From the NCBI RefSeq assembly GCF_002954765.1, contig NZ_MTPW01000001.1, positions 2,803,501 through 2,867,500 on the forward strand: a stretch of DNA of 64,000 nucleotides. The letters are read 5' to 3'. Made by a program: the position numbers and the translations under genes. This DNA is from Nonlabens arenilitoris (GTDB taxonomy: Bacteria; Bacteroidota; Bacteroidia; Flavobacteriales; Flavobacteriaceae). Positions 9,414 through 18,180 of this stretch are shown here, in pieces. The notes under the pieces are model-generated. The model was not told the DNA's origin, searched no databases, and worked only from the letters and a program-made list of their open reading frames with translations. The stretch's first letter is position 1, and each line of letters starts with the position of its first letter.

Positions 9414-10589
9414 CTATCCTTTTTTGATTACTAGGGCACTAGCACCACCACCGCCGTTACAAATAGCTGCTGCACCGATAGTACCATTTTCTTGATGTAG
9501 AACATTCAATAACGTTGTGATTATACGAGCACCGCTACATCCTAATGGATGACCTAATGATACTGCTCCTCCATAAACATTTACATTCGTATCATTTAAA
9601 CCTAATATTTTCATATTTGCCAGACCTACAACTGCAAATGCTTCATTAAATTCATAGAAGTCAACATCATCTTTTGTGATACCTGCTTTATTTAATGCAA
9701 TTGGTAATGCTTTAGCAGGAGCTGTGGTAAACCATTTTGGTTCTTGAGCGGCATCTGCATAACTTAAGATAGTAGCTATAGGTGTTAATCCTAACGACTT
9801 AGCTTTAGATTCACTCATTAAAACTAAGGCAGCAGCACCATCATTAATAGTGGAAGCATTTGCTGCTGTAACCGTTCCATCTTTACTAAACGCAGGACGT
9901 AAAGAAGGGATTTTCTCCATTTTTACGTTTGTATATTCTTCATCATGATCTACAATGATATCCTCGCCACGTCTTTGTGGGACAGAAACGGGTACTACTT
10001 CATTGTCAAACTTTCCATTTTTCCATGCATCAGCAGACCTTTTATATGATTGAATAGCAAAATTATCTTGATCAGCTCTTGAAAAATTATGTTCGGTTGC
10101 ACAGAGGTCAGCACATACACCCATAGCATTGTGATCATATGCATCTACAAGACCATCTTTTTGCAGACCATCAATCAATGTCGCAGGACCAAATTTTTGT
10201 CCAGTTCTCATGTGAACATAATGAGGTATCATACTCATGTTTTCCATACCACCAGCGACTATAATATCCTTATCTCCACAAGCAATAGCTTGTGCGGCCA
10301 TCATAACTGTCTTCATTCCACTTGCACAAACTTTATTAACAGTCGTACATGGAACATCCATTGATAAACCTGCCCCTAAAGCAGCTTGTCTTGCAGGAGC
10401 CTGTCCGGTTCCTGCTTGCACAACATTACCCATTATAACTTCTTCAACTAAATTTGAGTCAAGGTTTATTTTATCGAGAGCACCTCTGATTGCAGTACTT
10501 CCTAACTTTGTAGCAGGAACAGTAGATAGCTTTCCCATAAAGCTACCTATAGGTGTTCTAGCATATGATACAATTACAACTTTATTCAT
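9414..10589 (-). CDS. Acetyl-CoA C-acyltransferase (thiolase)
   Basis: Thiolase of 391 residues that condenses two acetyl-CoA or cleaves 3-ketoacyl-CoA. The active-site cysteine is C88 in NKVCASG. The NEAFA motif, the GHPLGCSG histidine motif and the C-terminal CNGGGG cysteine motif are all present. The frame is open ten codons further upstream (to 10619), but I choose the ATG at 10589 because MNKVVIVSYARTPIGSF is the standard thiolase N-terminus and an AAGAGA stretch precedes it. The biosynthetic (AtoB) or degradative (FadA) direction cannot be told from sequence. No beta-oxidation partner is adjacent; the NlpC/P60 gene follows directly. Confidence 0.93.
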   Translation of the reverse strand: MNKVVIVSYARTPIGSFMGKLSTVPATKLGSTAIRGALDKINLDSNLVEEVIMGNVVQAGTGQAPARQAALGAGLSMDVPCTTVNKVCASGMKTVMMAAQAIACGDKDIIVAGGMENMSMIPHYVHMRTGQKFGPATLIDGLQKDGLVDAYDHNAMGVCADLCATEHNFSRADQDNFAIQSYKRSADAWKNGKFDNEVVPVSVPQRRGEDIIVDHDEEYTNVKMEKIPSLRPAFSKDGTVTAANASTINDGAAALVLMSESKAKSLGLTPIATILSYADAAQEPKWFTTAPAKALPIALNKAGITKDDVDFYEFNEAFAVVGLANMKILGLNDTNVNVYGGAVSLGHPLGCSGARIITTLLNVLHQENGTIGAAAICNGGGGASALVIKKG

Positions 10590-10662
10590 AATAATCTCTT
10601 TTGCTGCGAAAATAAACAATATTCATAGGATTGAAAGTGAAGTTAAAGTATAAATGAATTTA

Positions 10663-10690
10663 TTGTGACTGATTACATATTTTATATTTG
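10663..10690 (+). promoter_or_regulatory. Bacteroidota-type promoter of the 7TM-HD gene
   Basis: TTG at 10663-10665 and TATATTTG at 10683-10690 with 17 bases between. This fits the known TTG / TAnnTTTG promoter of Bacteroidota and lies 42 bases before the start codon. Confidence 0.65.
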
Positions 10691-10731
10691 TTTTCGTAAG
10701 ATCTCCAAAGTATATTGTTAATTTGTAATCG

Positions 10732-12774
10732 ATGAAAAAGAAAAATTCTAGTTTTTATAAATATCAAGACTTATTAATTCGTATTTCAATAATTGTTGCG
10801 GCTACTATAATTACAATCTATTTTTTTCCAAAAAGTGACCGTTTTAAATATGATTTCAAAAAAGGTGAGCCTTGGCAATATGAAACTTTATATGCTCCAT
10901 TTTCCTTTCCAATAAAAAAAAGCTCTGAAGCAATTCAAATAGAAATTGAATTAATAAAATCTAACACACCTAAATATTTTGATTACCATGATGATGTGTC
11001 AAATCTAGTAATAGGATTAATTGAAAAGGAGTACGGCTATAGTAAGAAAGATTCAATTGATAATAAGTTGATAAAAGATGATATTCATCAAATAAAATTA
11101 CTGTTAGATAAATTTTATACCAATTATTATTTAGAAAAACCTTTAGATGTAGAAAGTAAACAATCTATAATTATTCAAAATGATACTGGTTTTAACGAAG
11201 TTGTATATCAAGATGTTTTAAAGCCGAAAGATTTAAAAAATGAACTAAATAAAATTATAGAATTTACCGCATTCGATGATAAAAAATGGCTTGTTAGCAC
11301 TCTGCTTAAAAATATCAAGCCCAATATAGAACTGAACAAAGATCTCACAAGTGAGGTTATTGAAAATGAGGTTAGTAAGGTGCTACCTACTAGAGGTGTA
11401 GTACCTCTTAATTCTAGGATTATCGCTCAAGGCGAAATTGTAGAAGGAGAGAAATATCAGATTCTCAATACTTTAAATGAAACTTATCAAGCTCAAACTT
11501 GGTCAGAATCCCAGTATGTATGGAGATTAGCCGGATATATAATCTTAGTGGGGCTTACGTACATGATTTTATTATTGTTCTTTTACAATTATCGACCAGA
11601 TATTTATAAAAATACAAGAAAATTACTTTTTATATTTTTTAATATATTGACGGTTATTTTATTAACTACCTTAGTAGTAAACCTAAACTCGGCTTATGTA
11701 TATATTGTACCGGTATGTATTCTTCCATTAATCCTTAAATCATTTTTTGACGCAAGAGTTGGTTTATTTTCTCATGTATTGACAATTTTGATATTAAGCT
11801 TTATTGTGCCGAATGGAGAGGAATTTTTGTTTCTTCAAATAATTGCGGGTATTGTTACTATATTATCTAGTTCTGAAATTTATAAACGTGCCAATCTATT
11901 TATAACTATTGGTCAAATTGTTTTGGTTTATGTTGGGTCTTATTTTGCATTTTATGCGATTAATCAAGGTGGTGTTACTGGATGGGAATGGTATAAAGTA
12001 AGTTATTTTATACTATGTGGCCTAGCAATGCTATTCGTTTGGCCTTTAATTTACATTTATGAAAATATTTTTGGTTTGGTAAGCGATGTTTCTTTACTAG
12101 AATTATCAGATACAAATTCTAAATTATTAAAAGAACTTTCAAATAAAGCTCCTGGTACATTCCATCACTCTTTAAACGTTGCTAATATTGCAGAGTCCGC
12201 TGCTGATGCTATAAATGCTAATACTATGTTGACTAGAGTAGGGGCATTATATCACGATATTGGAAAAATGGAAAATCCCACATATTTTTCTGAAAATCAA
12301 GGTAGTGGAATTAATCCGCATGATGATTTAGATCCTGAAGAAAGTGCCTCCATTATTATTAATCACACTATTGCGGGAATTGAAATCGCCAAGAAATATA
12401 AGCTTCCCGATCGTATCATTGATTTTATAAGATCTCACCATGGAGATTCTACTGTTTACTTTTTTTACAAAAAAGCACTTGCTAGTAATCCTAATTTAGA
12501 TATTAAAGATTATCAGTATCCTGGCCCTAAGCCATTTAGTCCCGAAACTGCTATTTTGATGATTGCAGATAGTGTAGAAGCAGCATCTAAAAGTTTAAAA
12601 AACCCTACGTCAACTAGCATAAATGTTTTAGTGGAAAATATCATCAATAAACAGGTTGAAGAAAAGCAATTCATTAATGCTGACATAACATTTAAGCAAA
12701 TTGAAACTATCAAATCAGTGATTAAAAAGAAGTTAGCTAATATCTATCATTTAAGAATAGAATATCCAGAATAA
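10732..12774 (+). CDS. 7TM-HD family phosphohydrolase (PgpH-like, probable c-di-AMP phosphodiesterase)
   Basis: Membrane protein of 680 residues. One N-terminal helix (about 15-35) is followed by a large extracytoplasmic domain (about 40-260), a cluster of membrane helices (about 265-455) and a cytoplasmic HD domain. The HD domain shows FHHSLNVANIAE (about 475), HDIGK (about 508) and SHHGD, the metal-ligand histidines and aspartates of the HD superfamily. This is the architecture of PgpH, which degrades cyclic di-AMP in Listeria; the substrate here is inferred from the family. No diadenylate cyclase gene is in the window. A good promoter lies directly upstream and the tRNA genes follow. Confidence 0.9.
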   Translation: MKKKNSSFYKYQDLLIRISIIVAATIITIYFFPKSDRFKYDFKKGEPWQYETLYAPFSFPIKKSSEAIQIEIELIKSNTPKYFDYHDDVSNLVIGLIEKEYGYSKKDSIDNKLIKDDIHQIKLLLDKFYTNYYLEKPLDVESKQSIIIQNDTGFNEVVYQDVLKPKDLKNELNKIIEFTAFDDKKWLVSTLLKNIKPNIELNKDLTSEVIENEVSKVLPTRGVVPLNSRIIAQGEIVEGEKYQILNTLNETYQAQTWSESQYVWRLAGYIILVGLTYMILLLFFYNYRPDIYKNTRKLLFIFFNILTVILLTTLVVNLNSAYVYIVPVCILPLILKSFFDARVGLFSHVLTILILSFIVPNGEEFLFLQIIAGIVTILSSSEIYKRANLFITIGQIVLVYVGSYFAFYAINQGGVTGWEWYKVSYFILCGLAMLFVWPLIYIYENIFGLVSDVSLLELSDTNSKLLKELSNKAPGTFHHSLNVANIAESAADAINANTMLTRVGALYHDIGKMENPTYFSENQGSGINPHDDLDPEESASIIINHTIAGIEIAKKYKLPDRIIDFIRSHHGDSTVYFFYKKALASNPNLDIKDYQYPGPKPFSPETAILMIADSVEAASKSLKNPTSTSINVLVENIINKQVEEKQFINADITFKQIETIKSVIKKKLANIYHLRIEYPE

Positions 12775-12800
12775 TTTTTGCAAAAAACTTTAAAAAATGC

Positions 12801-12830
12801 TTGCAGAAACTATAATATGGATTACCTTTG
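12801..12830 (+). promoter_or_regulatory. Promoter of the tRNA pair
   Basis: TTG (12801-12803), 19 bases, then TACCTTTG (12823-12830): both Bacteroidota promoter elements at proper spacing, 40 bases before the tRNA-Ser gene. Confidence 0.72.
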
Positions 12831-12869
12831 CAACCGCTTTTGGAAACAATCGCAAGTTCTTTTTATTTA

Positions 12870-12953
12870 GGAGAGGTGCCAGAGTGGTAATGGAGCAGAT
12901 TGCTAATCTGTCGACGGGTAACCGTCGCCAGGGTTCGAGTCCCTGTCTCTCCG
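12870..12953 (+). tRNA. tRNA-Ser (GCT)
   Basis: Class II tRNA with acceptor arm GGAGAGG pairing to TCTCTCC, anticodon loop TTGCTAA with anticodon GCT at 12902-12904, a long variable arm (CGACGG with its partner) and T arm GGTTCGAGTCC. Discriminator G. The 3' CCA is not encoded. It reads AGC and AGT serine codons. Confidence 0.96.
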
Positions 12954-12981
12954 CAATTTTCTAAATAATAGATGATCTTTT

Positions 12982-13056
12982 CGGGGTGTAGCGTAGCCCG
13001 GTCATCGCGCCTCGTTTGGGACGAGGAGGTCGCAGGTTCGAATCCTGCCACCCCGA
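12982..13056 (+). tRNA. tRNA-Pro (TGG)
   Basis: Acceptor CGGGGTG pairs to CACCCCG (the C1-G72 pair typical of bacterial tRNA-Pro). Anticodon stem CCTCG/CGAGG surrounds loop TTTGGGA with anticodon TGG at 13017-13019. T arm GGTTCGAATCC. Discriminator A, CCA not encoded. It lies 28 bases after tRNA-Ser, likely on the same transcript. Confidence 0.96.
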
Positions 13057-13057
13057 C

Positions 13058-13095
13058 AAAAAGCCTTTTAATCACTTGATTTTAAGGCTTTTTTA
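13058..13095 (+). terminator. Terminator after the tRNA pair
   Basis: AAGCCTT pairs with AAGGCTT, with weaker pairing in the interior, and is followed by six T. It starts right after tRNA-Pro. The patatin gene begins 17 bases later, so that gene may depend on read-through. Confidence 0.7.
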
Positions 13096-13111
13096 TTTCT
13101 AAAACTTTTTT

Positions 13112-13867
13112 ATGAAAATAGGATTAGCTCTTTCAGGTGGTGGTGCTAAAGGTATTGCACACGCTGGTGTTCTTAAAGTATTAAAAGAACGTAATATAGA
13201 AATTCATAAAATATCTGGAACTAGTGCAGGAGCTTTAATCGGTGCATTATTTGCCGCTGATTTAGAAATTGAAGATATATATGAGTTTTTCAGAAGTTCT
13301 AACCTATTTCATCCTAGTAAATTTGCTTTTGGTCAACCTGGATTTATTAAATCAAGTGTTTTTATCGATCATATAAGTTCATACATTCCTATAGATTCAT
13401 TTGAGTCATTAAAGCTCCCTTTAATAGTTACAGCGACAGATTTAAATAAAGCAAAATTAAAAGTGTTTGACTCTGGTTCATTATACATGTCTATACTGGC
13501 AAGTGCTGCATTTCCAGGAGTTTTTACTCCAGTTTCAATTAATGAAAATGTATATATTGATGGTGGAGTAATCAATAATTTCCCTATAGATTTATTAGAT
13601 GATTGCGATATTAAATTAGGAAGTTATGTCAATAAAATTGAACCGTTAAATAAAAAAATGAAGCATTCCTATGATGTTGCTGGTCGTGCTTATTCTATAA
13701 GTCAATATCATCGCGATTCATCTAAATTCTATCAAGCTGATTTAATTTTTGAGCCAGAGGAGCTTTACCCATTCGGATTATTTAGTTTTAGATCTTTACG
13801 TAAAATGTTTGATATAGGTTATGAAAATGCTTCTAGACAATTAGATAAATCACATTTATTTAAATGA
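13112..13867 (+). CDS. Patatin-like phospholipase family protein
   Basis: Compact patatin (251 residues), comparable to RssA-type bacterial proteins. It shows the glycine-rich oxyanion stretch GGGAKGIAHAG (9-19), the nucleophile elbow GTSAG with Ser38, and the catalytic-dyad aspartate Asp150 in IDGGV. Such proteins hydrolyse acyl esters of lipids. No signal peptide and no C-terminal barrel, so it is cytoplasmic, unlike the barrel-fused patatins. The physiological substrate is unknown. The gene stands just after a tRNA terminator and about 100 bases before pdxH. Confidence 0.9.
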   Translation: MKIGLALSGGGAKGIAHAGVLKVLKERNIEIHKISGTSAGALIGALFAADLEIEDIYEFFRSSNLFHPSKFAFGQPGFIKSSVFIDHISSYIPIDSFESLKLPLIVTATDLNKAKLKVFDSGSLYMSILASAAFPGVFTPVSINENVYIDGGVINNFPIDLLDDCDIKLGSYVNKIEPLNKKMKHSYDVAGRAYSISQYHRDSSKFYQADLIFEPEELYPFGLFSFRSLRKMFDIGYENASRQLDKSHLFK

Positions 13868-13967
13868 TGTGGTTCACTAGTAAATATCATGATTATTTGA
13901 TATACTTTTAATAGACTTATTTATTTTGTAAAATCTTTATTATGTAAATTGCGTTAAAGCAATTTTT

Positions 13968-14624
13968 ATGCAAAGAGATCTTCAAAATCTAAGGAAAAAT
14001 TATAGTAAAGGAGCTCTTGTTGAGGATAACGTTCCTGACAATCCTTATACTTTATTTGATGAGTGGTTTAGTGAGGCAAAATCTCATATGTCAGTGGATG
14101 AAGTAAATGCTATGAGTTTGACGACATTAGGCATTGATGGTTTTCCTAAGTCCCGTATTGTTTTATTAAAAGAAGTAGAGAAAGGCTGTTTTATCTTTTA
14201 TTCAAATTATACATCAGAGAAGGCAAAGTCGATCAAATTGCATCCAAAGGTCTCCATACATTTCTTTTGGCCTGCTCTAGAAAGGCAAATTATTATTAAA
14301 GGAATTGTAAGTAAGGTTTCACGAGATAAATCGTTATCTTATTTTCAAACTAGGCCTCGAGGTAGTCAGTTAGGAGCATGGGCTAGTGATCAAAGTGCTG
14401 TGGTCAACTCAAGAGCTGCACTTGAAGAACAGTTAGAGAATTATGATTCAAAATTTAAAAATCGAGACATACCATTACCAGATCATTGGGGTGGTTACTC
14501 TATTTCTCCTATTTCTTTTGAATTTTGGCAGGGTAGACCTAATAGATTGCATGATCGATTTTTATATACTCTAGATAATTCTATTAATGAGAATAATTGG
14601 TCTAACAATAGATTAGCTCCATAA
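13968..14624 (+). CDS. pdxH: Pyridoxamine 5'-phosphate oxidase
   Basis: FMN enzyme of 218 residues that oxidises pyridoxamine- or pyridoxine-5'-phosphate to pyridoxal 5'-phosphate, the last step of vitamin B6 synthesis or salvage. Family blocks visible: the N-terminal LRKNYSKG arm, SRIVLLKEV for FMN contact, FYSNYTSEKAKSI, the central RGSQLGAWASDQS and the C-terminal QGRPNRLHDR that binds substrate phosphate. Length is normal (about 210-220). The next gene starts 8 bases later, so it probably leads the polyphosphate operon. Confidence 0.95.
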   Translation: MQRDLQNLRKNYSKGALVEDNVPDNPYTLFDEWFSEAKSHMSVDEVNAMSLTTLGIDGFPKSRIVLLKEVEKGCFIFYSNYTSEKAKSIKLHPKVSIHFFWPALERQIIIKGIVSKVSRDKSLSYFQTRPRGSQLGAWASDQSAVVNSRAALEEQLENYDSKFKNRDIPLPDHWGGYSISPISFEFWQGRPNRLHDRFLYTLDNSINENNWSNNRLAP

Positions 14625-14632
14625 TCACATTT

Positions 14633-15118
14633 ATGAAAAAGCTGATCTTAATAAGACATGGGAAGTCAAGCTGGGAACTAAATGTTCGTGATCATGATCG
14701 AGTATTAATGGAGCGTGGTGTTATTGATGCACACCTTATAGGTAATCATCTTAAAGATGCATTTATAACCTGTAATGAAATATGGAGTAGTACGGCTGCT
14801 AGAGCGTTACAAACGGCTATTATAGTGAGTGAATACATAGATTATAATCTTGATGCTTTTAAACTGAAACGTGAACTTTACACGTTTGATAGCCATGAAT
14901 TAATTAGTCAAATAAAGACTTGCCCTGACGATATTAACTCGTTAATGATTTTCTCACACAACCATGGATTAACAGATGCTGCTAATATTCTAGGGTCACA
15001 ATATTTTGAAAATGTCCCTACTACTGGAGTAGTAATCATAGAATTTAAGACTGATAAATGGTCAGAAATAAAAAAAGGTCAAACAATAGCGCACTTTTTT
15101 CCTAAAAATTTAAGATGA
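14633..15118 (+). CDS. SixA-like histidine phosphatase family protein
   Basis: Small histidine-acid phosphatase (161 residues) with the signature LILIRHGKSSWE, in which H9 is the phospho-accepting histidine. A second conserved His lies in FSHNHGLTD. Length and the RHGKS form match the SixA branch, whose E. coli member dephosphorylates phosphohistidine on proteins. The stop codon overlaps the ppk start (ATGA, 15115-15118), so translation is coupled to polyphosphate kinase. Because Ppk carries a phosphohistidine intermediate, a functional link is tempting but purely inferred. Confidence 0.85.
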   Translation: MKKLILIRHGKSSWELNVRDHDRVLMERGVIDAHLIGNHLKDAFITCNEIWSSTAARALQTAIIVSEYIDYNLDAFKLKRELYTFDSHELISQIKTCPDDINSLMIFSHNHGLTDAANILGSQYFENVPTTGVVIIEFKTDKWSEIKKGQTIAHFFPKNLR

Positions 15119-17166
15119 GTCAAAGATATTTCAATAGAGAATTAAGTTGGTTAAAATTTAATAATCGAGTTCTTCAAGAAGCCGCAGATACTAATGTCCC
15201 ATTAATCGAACGATTACGTTTTTTAGGTATTTTTTCAAATAATCTAGATGAATTTTTCAGAGTTCGATATGCAACCATACAGCGTATTTTAAGAGCAGGA
15301 AAAAATGCGACAAAATCCTTAGGTGGTGTAACCGCAGCAGATCTATTAGAAAAAATAACAGCAGAAGTTATTAAAGATCAAGCTAAAAGTTTTGAAATAT
15401 TAAATCAACTTGAAGAAGAATTAAAGAATGAAAATATAATTCTTGTAGATGAGACAGAGATTCTTCCAGAGCATGAAGATTTTATAAGGTCTTATTTCAA
15501 CAATTATGTAAGTCCGGCATTAGCAACCATAATGGTTAGTGAAGAATCTGATTTTCCGACTCTTAGAGATGGTTTAGGATATCTAGCCGTACGTATGGTT
15601 ATGAAAGATGATACCCTACCGGTAAGATATGCACTGTTAGAAATCCCTAAATCTTTAAATCGTTTTATAGAATTACCTTCTATTGAAGGTGATAAAAAAC
15701 AATACATCATACTTTTAGACGATTTGATAAGAGACAGAATGCACTATATATTCAATATTTTTGATTATAGCCATCTCGAAGCACACATGATAAAAGTAAC
15801 TTTAGATGCAGAATTAGATATAGATATAGACCTGAAGAAAAGTCTTATCGAAAAAATCAGTCGAAGTGTTAGGGATCGTAAAGACGGTGATCCTGTAAGA
15901 TTTGTTTATGATAAATCTATTCATGATGAAACGCTAGATTTTATAATGAGTAAAGTTGAAATAGACGATACAGACTCTATAATACCAGGTGGGCGTTATC
16001 ATAACAGAAGAGATTATTTAAAATTCCCTTCTTTAGGTAGAACAGATTTATTATATAATAAAGAAATACCATTGCCTATAAAAGGTGTCTCAATGAGAGG
16101 TAGCCTTTTAGAAAAAATTTCTCAAAGAGATATTTTGCAGTATGCACCGTATCACACTTTTTCTAATACAATTAAATTTTTAAGAGAAGCTGCTTTAGAC
16201 CCTAAAGTCCTTAACATTAAAATTACAATTTATAGATTAGCTGAAGTTTCTCAAATTGCGGCATCACTCATTAATGCTGCCAAAAATGGTAAAGAAGTTA
16301 CGGTCTCTATCGAATTACAAGCGCGATTTGATGAACAGGCTAACATAAATTATGCAGAATTAATGCAAGAAGAAGGCGTTAAGCTCATTTTTGGAGTACC
16401 AGGACTTAAAGTTCATTGTAAAGCCTGCGTCATTAATAGAGAAGAAGATGGCAAAATTGTAAGATATGGTTTTATTTCGACCGGTAATTTCAATGAAGCT
16501 ACCGCTGGAGTATATACTGATTACACTCTTTTTACTGCAAATAAAAAAATACTCAAAGAGGTAGATAAGGTTTTTGATTTCTTTGAGGTTAATTATAAAC
16601 TTTATCGATATAAACATCTACTAGTTTCTCCTCATTCTCTAAGAAATAATATTGAGAAAAGAGTTCGTCGAGAAATCGCTTTCGCGAAAGCGGGAAAAAA
16701 AGCTCATTTAAGAATGAAACTTAATAGTTTCTCTGATTTTAAAATGATAGAACTCTTTTATGAAGCTTCTAATGCTGGTGTACAAGTAGATCTAATCATT
16801 AGAGGTATTTGTTGTTTGATTCCTGGAGTAGAAGGTATGAGTGAAAATATAAAAGTGATAAGTATAGTTGATAAATATCTTGAACACCCAAGAGTCTATC
16901 AATTTTACAACGATGGTGATGTAGAAGTATATATTTCTAGTGCAGATATGATGGGGCGAAATCTAGATAATCGTGTTGAAATTGCATGTCCTATCTATGA
17001 TGAATCCGTTAAAAATGAGATATTAGATACCTTAGATATTTGCTGGAATGATAATGTTAAGGCTAGAGAGATTTGTTCACAACAATTAAACTCATATGTA
17101 AGTCTAGATGGAGAACCTCTACGATCTCAATTTGCAACATATGATTATTATAAAAATCAACTTTAA
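15115..17166 (+). CDS. ppk1: Polyphosphate kinase 1
   Basis: PPK1 of 683 residues, normal length, reversibly polymerising the gamma phosphate of ATP into inorganic polyphosphate. The N-terminal helical domain starts RYFNRELSWLKFNNRVL. The head domain and two phospholipase-D-like catalytic domains follow. The autophosphorylated histidine is in GLKVHCKACVI, and STGNFNEATAGVYTDYTLFT is conserved. A palindrome copy (16678-16691) encodes Ala-Phe-Ala-Lys-Ala in a surface-like Lys-rich stretch. Overlaps the SixA-like gene by 4 bases and is followed after 3 bases by ppx. Confidence 0.95.
   Translation: MSQRYFNRELSWLKFNNRVLQEAADTNVPLIERLRFLGIFSNNLDEFFRVRYATIQRILRAGKNATKSLGGVTAADLLEKITAEVIKDQAKSFEILNQLEEELKNENIILVDETEILPEHEDFIRSYFNNYVSPALATIMVSEESDFPTLRDGLGYLAVRMVMKDDTLPVRYALLEIPKSLNRFIELPSIEGDKKQYIILLDDLIRDRMHYIFNIFDYSHLEAHMIKVTLDAELDIDIDLKKSLIEKISRSVRDRKDGDPVRFVYDKSIHDETLDFIMSKVEIDDTDSIIPGGRYHNRRDYLKFPSLGRTDLLYNKEIPLPIKGVSMRGSLLEKISQRDILQYAPYHTFSNTIKFLREAALDPKVLNIKITIYRLAEVSQIAASLINAAKNGKEVTVSIELQARFDEQANINYAELMQEEGVKLIFGVPGLKVHCKACVINREEDGKIVRYGFISTGNFNEATAGVYTDYTLFTANKKILKEVDKVFDFFEVNYKLYRYKHLLVSPHSLRNNIEKRVRREIAFAKAGKKAHLRMKLNSFSDFKMIELFYEASNAGVQVDLIIRGICCLIPGVEGMSENIKVISIVDKYLEHPRVYQFYNDGDVEVYISSADMMGRNLDNRVEIACPIYDESVKNEILDTLDICWNDNVKAREICSQQLNSYVSLDGEPLRSQFATYDYYKNQL
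16678..16691. repeat. Dispersed palindrome copy inside ppk1
   Basis: Perfect 14-mer GCTTTCGCGAAAGC read as AFAKA within the protein sequence EIAFAKAGKKA. Confidence 0.9.
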
Positions 17167-17169
17167 TAC

Positions 17170-18066
17170 ATGAGTTTTAGAATACGTAAATATGCGGCCA
17201 TTGATATAGGTTCAAATGCTATAAGATTATTAGTAGCATCTGTAACTTTATTTGATGAAGAACCACCGGTATTTAAAAAAATAAGTCTAGTTCGAGTACC
17301 CATAAGATTAGGGCAAGATGTTTTTACAACAAAAGAGATAGGCGAAGTAAATATGAATAGAATGGTAAAAAGTATGGAATCATATGCTTTACTAATGGAT
17401 GTTCATAAGGTTGAAAAGTATAAAGCATATGCAACAAGTGCCATGCGTGAAGCCCAAAATGGAGAAGAGGTAGCAAGATTAATAAAAAAGAAAACAGGCA
17501 TCAATATTGAGATTATAGATGGCTCACATGAAGCAGCCATTATAGCTATGACTGATCTACACTCTATGATACACGATAATAAGGTGTACCTTTATGTAGA
17601 TGTAGGTGGTGGTAGTACAGAGTTTACTCTATTTGCAGATGGTGAGGCAAAGGCCTCGAGATCTTTTAAAATAGGTACTGTAAGACTGTTAAATGATATG
17701 GTGACTAAAAAGTTATGGTCTGAGGCAGAGGTGTGGATTAAAGAAATATGTCAACCATATGCCAAAGTTGAATTATTAGGATCTGGTGGAAATATAAATA
17801 ATATTTATAAATCTAGTGAGAAATCAACAGGTAAGCCGTTGTCATATCTCTATTTATCTAGTTATTATGAAAAACTTCAGTCCTACACTTATGAAGAACG
17901 CGTTTATTATTTGAACCTTAATCAAGATAGAGCAGATGTGATCATACCGGCATGTCGTATTTACTTGAGCGCGATGAAGTGGAGCCGTGCAAAAAACATC
18001 TATGTGCCCAAGATAGGTCTGGCGGATGGTATTATTAAATCCATCTATAATGCAGATAAACGATAA
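17170..18066 (+). CDS. ppx: Exopolyphosphatase / Ppx-GppA phosphatase family
   Basis: Protein of 298 residues of the ASKHA fold that removes terminal phosphates from polyphosphate, and in some members from pppGpp. It has the phosphate-1 loop AAIDIGSNAIRLL (8-20) and the second loop YVDVGGGSTEF with the catalytic-region Gly-Gly-Gly-Ser-Thr-Glu. The length corresponds to the short form without the C-terminal HD extension. Located 3 bases after ppk1, so polymer synthesis and breakdown enzymes are made from one transcript, a common arrangement. Confidence 0.93.
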   Translation: MSFRIRKYAAIDIGSNAIRLLVASVTLFDEEPPVFKKISLVRVPIRLGQDVFTTKEIGEVNMNRMVKSMESYALLMDVHKVEKYKAYATSAMREAQNGEEVARLIKKKTGINIEIIDGSHEAAIIAMTDLHSMIHDNKVYLYVDVGGGSTEFTLFADGEAKASRSFKIGTVRLLNDMVTKKLWSEAEVWIKEICQPYAKVELLGSGGNINNIYKSSEKSTGKPLSYLYLSSYYEKLQSYTYEERVYYLNLNQDRADVIIPACRIYLSAMKWSRAKNIYVPKIGLADGIIKSIYNADKR

Positions 18067-18111
18067 TAGATAAGTTTTGAATTATATTTAGTGCAAAATG
18101 AATGTTTCTTT

Positions 18112-18119
18112 TAACTTTG
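18112..18119 (+). promoter_or_regulatory. Candidate -7 element (TAACTTTG) for the porin gene
   Basis: Matches TAnnTTTG 14 bases before the upstream ATG at 18134. No TTG at the ideal upstream distance. Confidence 0.4.
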
Positions 18120-18180
18120 TTTATCTAAATAATATGAAAATGAAAAAATATTACTATTTCTAGCTTTAATATCTATACCT

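Noticed and set aside
10089..10653. Plus-strand frames of 91 and 138 codons over the thiolase gene
   Set aside because: Shadows of the thiolase coding sequence, which has full family motifs on the other strand.
12863..13075. Minus-strand 70-codon frame with VAGFEPATSSS and ETGTRTLATVTRRQ sequences
   Set aside because: It is the reverse complement of the two tRNA genes; this peptide is a well-known artefact of annotating tRNA loci as protein.
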